DNA of 5,353 bases from an uncultured Verrucomicrobiales bacterium (lineage in GTDB: Bacteria > Verrucomicrobiota > Verrucomicrobiia > Limisphaerales > JACDHS01), in assembly GCA_937983475.1 (NCBI GenBank), contig CALJZV010000446.1, forward strand, positions 1-5,353, in the 5' to 3' direction. Of this stretch, positions 1 to 4,191 are shown one piece after another. The notes beneath the pieces were generated by a model that did not search any database, was not told the DNA's origin, and saw nothing but the letters and a program-made list of their open reading frames with translations. The translations under genes were made by a program, and so were the position numbers. Position 1 is the stretch's first letter. Each line of letters starts with the position of its first letter.

Positions 1-76
1 TCGATGTCCAATCCGGCACCCCTGCCATTCAAAACACCCCCCCCGCCCCCCCTGTCCTTGGCTGGTGGCCAGGATT

Positions 77-96
77 TTGGGTACAATTGGGTACAA
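77..96. repeat. Perfect tandem repeat of TTGGGTACAA (two copies)
   Basis: TTGGGTACAA occurs at 77-86 and again at 87-96 with no spacer. The repeat is seen directly. Short direct repeats of this kind can serve as arm-type binding sites for tyrosine recombinases or as operators. Its position about 130 bp to the left of the tRNA-like fragment fits a recombinase arm region, but the role is inferred. Confidence 0.6.
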
Positions 97-228
97 AGTT
101 TCCGTCATAAAGTGCATTTTGGTGCGTGACGGCCTCAACTTGACGACAATTTAATATCCGCATTTTCCCCTTTATTGGTGGGCATAGGACGCACATTCGC
201 GCACCAGAACGAAGTCAACGCCCTTGGC

Positions 229-251
229 TTCGAATCCCACCCCTTCCGCCA
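229..251 (+). other. tRNA-Ser 3'-end-like fragment, candidate attachment site
   Basis: The 23 nt read as the 3' end of a tRNA: a T-loop TTCGAAT (229-235), a T-stem strand CCCAC (236-240), an acceptor strand CCCTTCC (241-247), discriminator G (248) and CCA (249-251). Discriminator G with a CCCAC T-stem strand is typical of tRNA-Ser. The 5' partner of the T-stem (expected GTGGG) is absent, since TTGGC stands there, and no acceptor 5' strand (GGAAGGG) is visible upstream. This is therefore a fragment, not a gene. Elements that integrate into tRNA 3' ends leave such a duplicated 3' fragment at their distal end. Its orientation would put the element to the left and the original chromosome to the right. 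Confidence 0.5.
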
Positions 252-375
252 ACATTTACGGGCACATTGGGGCGTCCCGACAAAAAAGCTTGTTCCCCTC
301 GTTAATCCGCTGCTTGATGACGCCGCCTGCGCCGTTGAATAATTGAACCGTTCGCGTCGCCTCGTTGATCACAAA

Positions 376-2067
376 ATGAAACTGCACTTTCTTTCCGCCA
401 CGTTGGCCCTGGCCAGCGCGCTGCTCGTCTCCTGCTCCGCCGAAAAACCCGCGTTGGAATATGATCTTATCATCCGCAATGGCACACTCTACGACGGCAG
501 CGGCAACCCGCCATTTGTCGGCGACCTGGCCATCCTTGGCGACGAAATCGCCGCCATGGGGAATTTGAAAAACAGCACCGCCAAGTCCGAAATCGACGCA
601 AAAGGGTTGGCCGTCGCGCCAGGCTTCATCAACACCCTGAGCTGGGCCGCCGAGCGCCTCATTTACGACGGACGCGGCCAGAGCGACCTGCGGCAGGGCG
701 TCACGCTGAATGTCTTTGGCGAAGGCGAGTCCATGGGTCCCCTCAATGACTCGATGAAAAAGGAAATGGCCGAGGAACAAGGCGACATCAAGTACGACAT
801 CGAGTGGACCACGCTGGGCGAATTTCTTTCCTACCTGGAACGGCGCGGGGTCTCCTGCAACGTCGCCTCCTTTGTTGGCGCGGCCACGGTGCGGCAACAC
901 GAGATCGGCCAGGAAAACCGCGAACCAACGCCACAGGAACTGGAGCGTATGCGGCAACTGGTCGCGCGCGCTATGGAGGAAGGCGCGTTGGGCGTCAGCA
1001 CCGCGCTCATTTACGCGCCGGGGATTTATGCCAAGACCGACGAAATTGTCGAGTTGGCCAGGGTTGCGGCAAAATATGGTGGGCTTTACACCTCTCATCT
1101 GCGCAGCGAGGGCAACCGCTTTCTGGAAGCGCTGGATGAACTGCTCACCGTTGCCCGCGAGGCCAACATCCGCGCCCAGGTGTATCACTTGAAGGCCGCC
1201 GGCGCGCCCAACTGGCCCAAGCTCGACGACGCCATCAAGAAAATCGAGGACGCCCGGGCCGCCGGCCTGAAAATCACCGCCGATATGTATCTTTACACCG
1301 CTGGCGCAACCGGCCTGGACGCCATGATGCCGCCTTGGGTTCGCGAAGGCGGCCTTGCCAAGTGGGCCGAGCGCCTACAGGACCCTGCCGTTCGCCAGCG
1401 GCTGGTTCAGGAAATTTCCACCCCGTCCGACGAGTGGGAAAACTTTTATTTGGCCGCCGGTTCACCGGAAAAAATCATTCTCGTCGGCTTCAAGAACGAC
1501 GCGCTCAAGCCGCTCACCGGCAACACGCTTGCCGAGGTCGCCCAACTGCGCGGCACCTCTCCCATTGAGACAGCCATGGATTTGGTCGTTGAGGACGGCA
1601 GCCGCGTTGGCGCGGTTTATTTTCTGATGTCTGAGGAGAACGTGCGCAAGGAGGTAAAACTGCCGTGGGTGAGTTTTTGCTCGGACGCGGGCGCCTACAC
1701 CACCGAGGGGCTGTTCCTCAAGTCCAACCCGCATCCGCGCGCCTACGGCAATTTCGCGCGGCTTTTGGGCAAGTATGTTCGCGAGGAAAAACTGATTCCG
1801 CTGGAGGCGGCCATTCATCGGCTCACGACCTTTCCGGCGCAAACCTTTCGCCTGAGCCAGCGCGGCGCGCTCAGGCCCGGCTATTACGCCGACGTGGTTA
1901 TATTTGACCCGGAGAAAATTATAGACCACGCCACGTTTGAAAAACCGCACCAGTACGCCACCGGCGTCCATCATGTCTTTGTCAACGGTGTCCAGGTGAT
2001 TAAGGACGGCAATCACACCGGCGCCAAGCCCGGCCGGTTCGTCCGGGGACCGGGCTGGAAAAAATAA
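376..2067 (+). CDS. N-acyl-D-amino-acid deacylase family amidohydrolase, predicted lipoprotein
   Basis: The 563-residue protein belongs to the D-aminoacylase branch of the amidohydrolase superfamily, whose members release D-amino acids or related products from N-acylated substrates. The substrate here is unknown. The ATG at 376 is preferred over an in-frame TTG at 343 because it places a clean lipoprotein signal at the N-terminus, with lipobox LVSC and Cys20; Ser21 follows, which does not predict inner-membrane retention. Family marks in order are the N-terminal beta strand LIIRNGTLYDGSG (31-43), PGFI (82-85), TSHLRSE (239-245, metal His241), VYHLKAAG (269-276, His271), CSDAG (435-439, Asp437), HPRAYGNFARLLG (453-465), RGALRPGYYADVVIFDP (496-512) and a C-terminal VFVNGVQV strand. 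The usual HxH metal motif after PGFI is replaced by NTLSW, and the usual GNCG is GEGE. No Shine-Dalgarno is visible. The stop lies 13 nt from the stop of the convergent gene. Family assignment is secure, activity less so. Confidence 0.93.
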   Translation: MKLHFLSATLALASALLVSCSAEKPALEYDLIIRNGTLYDGSGNPPFVGDLAILGDEIAAMGNLKNSTAKSEIDAKGLAVAPGFINTLSWAAERLIYDGRGQSDLRQGVTLNVFGEGESMGPLNDSMKKEMAEEQGDIKYDIEWTTLGEFLSYLERRGVSCNVASFVGAATVRQHEIGQENREPTPQELERMRQLVARAMEEGALGVSTALIYAPGIYAKTDEIVELARVAAKYGGLYTSHLRSEGNRFLEALDELLTVAREANIRAQVYHLKAAGAPNWPKLDDAIKKIEDARAAGLKITADMYLYTAGATGLDAMMPPWVREGGLAKWAERLQDPAVRQRLVQEISTPSDEWENFYLAAGSPEKIILVGFKNDALKPLTGNTLAEVAQLRGTSPIETAMDLVVEDGSRVGAVYFLMSEENVRKEVKLPWVSFCSDAGAYTTEGLFLKSNPHPRAYGNFARLLGKYVREEKLIPLEAAIHRLTTFPAQTFRLSQRGALRPGYYADVVIFDPEKIIDHATFEKPHQYATGVHHVFVNGVQVIKDGNHTGAKPGRFVRGPGWKK

Positions 2068-2080
2068 GGCAGGACTCCGC

Positions 2081-2836
2081 TCACCGTTTTCCATCAACCG
2101 TCCTCAGCCAAAAACTGGCCATCAGCGCGGATTCCGGCGGCGCATAATTGATTGCCTCGTCAAACAGCGACTGAAAGGGAACGAAAGTGGCGCGATGCTT
2201 CTCGGCCACGCGCTTTGCGGCAGCGCGGTAGCGGTCAAATTCGGGAAACCATCGATCCGTCACCGCGCCGCATCGCAGCACGAACGGTTCGCAGATCACC
2301 AGGTTTACCTTTGGCAGCGCCTTGAGCGTGCGTTCGACCAGCGCATGATAGTCGCTTTCGTAGATGCCCACCGTGCCGTTGTAGCCGATTTTTGGCTCGA
2401 GCGTGTGCCAGAGGTCATTCACCCCAATCAAAATGCTCAGCACGTCTGGCTTGAGGTCGAGGCAATCAGCCTCCCAACGATCCGCAAGCTGAAACACCTT
2501 GTGACCGCCGATGCCGCGGTTGAAAATTTTCAGGCCATCCTGGGGCCGGCCCACCAGCAGTTGCGCTGCCGCCAGCCAGGCGTAGCCATTCCCCAGCGCG
2601 GGCTGATGGTTGGGAGTTTCGCCGACGCCCCGGTTCCTTCCGGCATCGGTGATGGAGTCGCCCTGGAACAAAATGACATCGCCCTTGGAAATGAGCGGTT
2701 TGGTGGAAACGCCCTTTGCCGAAGCTTCGGAGGTCGAACCGAGCGTGCCAAGTCCGGCCAGCCCGAGCGCCGCTCCCGAGGTTTTCAAAAAATGCCGGCG
2801 GTTGGGCTCATGGGGTTTGTTAAAATTGTGTTTCAT
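2081..2836 (-). CDS. Tat-exported SGNH/GDSL hydrolase lacking the catalytic Asp-His block
   Basis: The 251-residue protein is an SGNH-fold esterase of the rhamnogalacturonan-acetylesterase/GDSL lipase type. The start at 2836 is chosen over an upstream ATG at 2968 because it puts a twin-arginine signal at the N-terminus: NRRHFLK (12-18), a hydrophobic Ala/Gly/Leu stretch (21-33) and a likely cut after ASA (38-40). Block I is GDSIT (59-63, nucleophile Ser61), block II is NRGIGGH (106-112), and block III is IGVNDLWH (137-144, Asn140). Block V, normally DGVHP or DxxH, should follow FDEAINYAPPE (225-235), but the text jumps to SALMASFWLRTV (236-247), which in relatives comes after the DGVHPT.AG segment. 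About 13-14 residues appear to be deleted in frame. The product may fold but should lack its catalytic Asp/His. The gene is convergent with the deacylase gene and divergent from the YdjM-like gene. Confidence 0.88.
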   Translation of the reverse strand: MKHNFNKPHEPNRRHFLKTSGAALGLAGLGTLGSTSEASAKGVSTKPLISKGDVILFQGDSITDAGRNRGVGETPNHQPALGNGYAWLAAAQLLVGRPQDGLKIFNRGIGGHKVFQLADRWEADCLDLKPDVLSILIGVNDLWHTLEPKIGYNGTVGIYESDYHALVERTLKALPKVNLVICEPFVLRCGAVTDRWFPEFDRYRAAAKRVAEKHRATFVPFQSLFDEAINYAPPESALMASFWLRTVDGKR

Positions 2837-2933
2837 AACGAGGGAGGCGATGGTAACGGCCTGAATATGAATTTGAAAAGCCCGGTTTGCCGCAACGCCG
2901 GCTTGCGGGACAACCTTTGGGTAAAATAAAACG
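2837..2933. promoter_or_regulatory. Divergent intergenic region between the SGNH and YdjM-like genes
   Basis: These 97 bp separate two diverging start codons, so promoters for both genes should lie here. The best minus-strand candidate is TTGCGG (complement of 2890-2895) with a weak ATTCAT (complement of 2867-2872) at 17-nt spacing. On the plus strand an A/T-rich TAAAAT (2922-2927) lies too close to the ATG at 2934 to be a normal -10 box. GAGGGAGG at 2840-2847 is on the plus strand and cannot serve the minus-strand gene. The location is firm, the individual boxes are not. Confidence 0.35.
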
Positions 2934-3959
2934 ATGGATCCGCTCTCCCATGTTGTGCTGGGCGCCACAGTGTCCTATGCGCTGTTCGGCAGGCGACTTG
3001 GCCGCCGCGCTGCCGCCGTGGGCGCGCTGGCGGGCCTGACGCCGGATGTTGACAACTTCATCAGCAGCAAGGAGGACCCGCTGCTGTATGTGGAGTATCA
3101 CCGGTATTTCACCCATTCCTTTGCGTTTGCCATTGTCGGTGCGTTGATTGCCGCGCTGCCGTGGATCATGCGACATCGGTTCCGGCACGATTGGAGGCGC
3201 TTCTGGGCCTGCTCCTTCGTCGCGTATTTGAGCCACTGCCTGCTCGATGCCAGCACGACCTATGGCACGCAGGTGTTCTGGCCGATGACCAACCAGCGGG
3301 TCGGTTGGGATCTGATCTCGATCATTGATCCGGTGTTCACGTTGACGCTGGGAATATCGCTTTGGATCGGGCTGGCCAGACGGCAGAAGAACTGGGCCGT
3401 GGCCGGTTTGATCTTCGGGTGCGCTTATCTGACGCTGGGCGGCATTCAAAAGGCCCGGTGCGCCCGGGTGCAGTCGGAACTGGCCCGGCAACGCGGACAC
3501 GCCATCGAGCGCTCCGAAATCATGCCCACGCTGGCCAATAACCTGGTCTGGCGCACCCTTTATTTGACCGATGGCAAAATATACAGCGACCGCATCCGCG
3601 TGGGCTGGTTTACTGGTGCTGCCGTCCGCGAGGGAAACGCGCTGCCCTTGGCCACAGCCGAGGATCTTTCGCCGCTTGAAACCGAGGGCAACCGCCTGAC
3701 TCGCGGTTTTGAGCGGTTTGCGTGGTTTTCCGACGGCTGGGTTGCCCGCTCGCCCTCCGATGAAACGATCATTGGCGACATGCGCTATTCGCTTTCCAGC
3801 GAGGCATTTGACCCGATCTGGGGCATCCGGTTCCGGCCCCAGAATGGCCAGGTCGCCGTGGAATGGGTCAGCCGCCAGGCGAAACGCAAGGTCAGCCTGC
3901 GGGCCTTGTGGATGGAAATCACCGGGAACGACCCCGCTTATGTGGCGTTCCAGAAATAG
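2934..3959 (+). CDS. YdjM/DUF457-type membrane-bound metal-dependent hydrolase
   Basis: The 341-residue integral membrane protein has the N-terminus typical of the family, MDPLSHVVLGA with His6. Further conserved polar residues are TPDVD (36-40), HRYFTHS (56-62), SHCLLDASTTYGTQ (100-113, His101 and Asp105) and the IIDPVFTL segment (130-137, Asp132). These His/Asp residues are the probable metal ligands of the family; no substrate is established. Hydrophobic membrane segments lie near residues 62-79, 89-104, 130-148 and 153-170. A hydrophilic C-terminal part follows (about 172-341), beginning with the MPTLANNLVWRTLY motif (197-210) seen in the long members of this family. The ATG at 2934 gives the canonical family start and no Shine-Dalgarno precedes it. 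The gene is divergent from the SGNH gene. The terminator at 4066-4103 could end its transcript, though it lies 106 bp beyond the stop. Confidence 0.9.
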   Translation: MDPLSHVVLGATVSYALFGRRLGRRAAAVGALAGLTPDVDNFISSKEDPLLYVEYHRYFTHSFAFAIVGALIAALPWIMRHRFRHDWRRFWACSFVAYLSHCLLDASTTYGTQVFWPMTNQRVGWDLISIIDPVFTLTLGISLWIGLARRQKNWAVAGLIFGCAYLTLGGIQKARCARVQSELARQRGHAIERSEIMPTLANNLVWRTLYLTDGKIYSDRIRVGWFTGAAVREGNALPLATAEDLSPLETEGNRLTRGFERFAWFSDGWVARSPSDETIIGDMRYSLSSEAFDPIWGIRFRPQNGQVAVEWVSRQAKRKVSLRALWMEITGNDPAYVAFQK

Positions 3960-3962
3960 CAT

Positions 3963-3990
3963 TTGCAAAGGGCCTCCCTTGCCCCTTAAT
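3963..3990 (+). promoter_or_regulatory. thrS: Weak sigma-70-like promoter candidate for the thrS leader
   Basis: TTGCAA (3963-3968) and CTTAAT (3985-3990) are separated by 16 nt, and each matches four of six consensus bases. Initiation would fall near 3997. The inner leader ATG at 4017 would then have about 20 nt of untranslated RNA, while the outer ATG at 3999 would be almost leaderless. The motif is weak and sigma preferences of this lineage are not known to me. It is listed because it sits exactly where a leader transcript would need to begin. Confidence 0.25.
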
Positions 3991-3998
3991 TTCCAGCC

Positions 3999-4040
3999 AT
4001 GCCAATCGCGGTGGAAATGACAACAACAACGACTTTTTAG
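3999..4040 (+). CDS. Threonine-rich leader peptide upstream of thrS
   Basis: The small frame encodes MPIAVEMTTTTTF and then stops with TAG (4038-4040). An inner ATG at 4017 gives MTTTTTF, preceded by GGTGG only 2 nt away, which is a poor Shine-Dalgarno. The outer ATG at 3999 has none, but no gene in this window has a clear one. The five consecutive Thr codons (4020-4034) are ACA, ACA, ACA, ACG, ACT. In the visible part of thrS I count 22 Thr codons: 13 ACG, 7 ACC, 1 ACT and 1 ACA, so the leader favours a codon that is rare here. A Thr run directly before a hairpin, an intrinsic terminator and thrS suggests a sensor of charged tRNA-Thr. It could still be chance in a CAA-rich stretch, and expression is unproven. 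Confidence 0.55.
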   Translation: MPIAVEMTTTTTF

Positions 4041-4064
4041 CGTCTGCGGACAACCCGTGGACGC
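4040..4064 (+). other. Hairpin directly after the leader stop codon
   Basis: GCGTCTGCGG (4040-4049) pairs with CCGTGGACGC (4055-4064) over ten positions, two of them G-U, around the loop ACAAC (4050-4054). The first paired base is the last base of the TAG stop, so a ribosome on the late Thr codons or at the stop would cover the 5' arm. Past an A/C mismatch the stem could extend through UUU (4036-4038) with AAA (4066-4068), borrowing the base of the terminator. It resembles the 1:2 pause hairpin of attenuators. The pairing is seen in the sequence, the role is inferred. Confidence 0.55.
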
Positions 4065-4065
4065 C

Positions 4066-4103
4066 AAACGCCTCGATACAGAACGTCGAGGCGTTTTTGT
4101 TTC
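4066..4103 (+). terminator. Intrinsic terminator between the YdjM-like gene and thrS
   Basis: AAACGCCTCGA (4066-4076) and TCGAGGCGTTT (4086-4096) form a perfect 11-bp stem with the 9-nt loop TACAGAACG. The T-run TTTTT (4094-4098) overlaps the foot of the stem and is followed by GTTTC. The T-tract is only on the plus-strand side, so it acts on rightward transcription. It may end the YdjM-like transcript, but its place directly behind the Thr-rich leader makes it the likely attenuator terminator of thrS. Confidence 0.82.
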
Positions 4104-4110
4104 TGGAAAT

Positions 4111-4174
4111 GAACAACAAAGACACGAAGAGAAGAAAAATTCCTATCCTTCGCGCCTTTGCGCCTTTGTTGTTC
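4111..4174. repeat. Imperfect inverted repeat with 8-bp tandem duplication, thrS 5' region
   Basis: GAACAACAAAG (4111-4121) is a perfect inverted match to CTTTGTTGTTC (4164-4174). A second register pairs CAAAGACACGAAG (4117-4129) with CTTCGCGCCTTTG (4148-4160) at 11 of 13 positions. Both registers exist because CGCCTTTG is duplicated in tandem (4153-4160 and 4161-4168). From memory, intergenic stretches of the form AAAGACACGAAG/CTTCGTGTCTTTG are scattered through many environmental genomes, including Verrucomicrobia and Planctomycetes. This may be a decayed copy. It lies 17 nt before the thrS ATG and would form structure in the mRNA leader. Confidence 0.6.
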
Positions 4175-4191
4175 AAACAATTAGAGCATTT

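Larger units (their letters stand above)
1..375. other. Gene-free left flank, candidate end of an integrated element
   Basis: No reading frame here looks like a real protein. The stretch contains a C-rich run (C8-G-C7 at 37-52), a weak hairpin (56-73) followed by only four T, a perfect tandem 10-bp repeat (77-96), a 6-bp inverted repeat (CCGTCA at 102-107 with TGACGG at 127-132) and a tRNA-Ser-3'-like fragment (229-251). A TTGACG box lies at 140-145 but has no matching -10 element at normal spacing, so no promoter for the downstream deacylase gene can be called. Together the repeats and the tRNA-like fragment suggest a recombination junction. That reading is an inference, because no integrase is in the window. 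Confidence 0.5.
3999..4103 (+). promoter_or_regulatory. thrS: Candidate threonine attenuator controlling thrS
   Basis: Leader peptide (3999-4040), hairpin (4040-4064) and terminator (4066-4103) follow each other without gaps, 88 nt before the thrS start codon. In known leader-peptide attenuation (the thr operon, pheST with its pheM leader), a ribosome stalled at codons for the scarce amino acid changes RNA folding so that the terminator does not form. The layout supports that logic for thrS. I do not see a strong classical antiterminator. Visible competing pairings are 4005-4013 with 4069-4077 (8 of 9 pairs), GACGCC (4060-4065) with GGCGTT (4090-4095), and CGTCTG (4041-4046) with CAG-A-ACG (4079-4085). 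No T-box motif was seen. Confidence 0.5.

Noticed and set aside
37..52. C8-G-C7 tract as a G-quadruplex on the minus strand
   Set aside because: Only two G-runs are present, so an intramolecular quadruplex would have to split each run. Long homopolymers are also prone to sequencing error. No function is inferred.
56..78. Hairpin with short T-run in the left flank as a terminator
   Set aside because: The stem has a bulge and only six pairs, the T-run is four bases, and no upstream gene is visible.
140..175. TTGACG box as a promoter for the deacylase gene
   Set aside because: At 16-18 nt spacing the sequence is TTTTCC-like. The better A/T-rich hexamers sit 6 or 25 nt away, so no consistent promoter can be drawn.
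256..1188. 310-codon open frame on the minus strand over the deacylase gene
   Set aside because: It mirrors the plus-strand deacylase codons and shows no family motif. The end nearest the left flank (256-375) briefly looks protein-like but has no support.
2027..2056. GC-rich hairpin AGCCCGG / CCGGGCT near the end of the deacylase gene
   Set aside because: It is followed by A-rich, not T-rich, sequence on the plus strand, and read from the minus strand the T-run precedes the stem, so it does not qualify as an intrinsic terminator on either strand.
1462..2097. 211-codon minus-strand frame at the 3' end of the deacylase gene
   Set aside because: The plus strand there encodes conserved family motifs (CSDAG, HPRAYG, ADVVIFDP), so the antisense frame is not credible.
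2820..4067. 415-codon open frame on the minus strand over the YdjM-like gene
   Set aside because: It is antisense to a well-supported membrane protein gene, its translation has no recognisable motif, and it runs through the leader and terminator region. Long antisense frames are expected at this GC.
3960..4191. T-box riboswitch upstream of thrS
   Set aside because: No TGGNACCGCG-type T-box sequence is present, and the region before the terminator is far shorter than a normal T-box leader.
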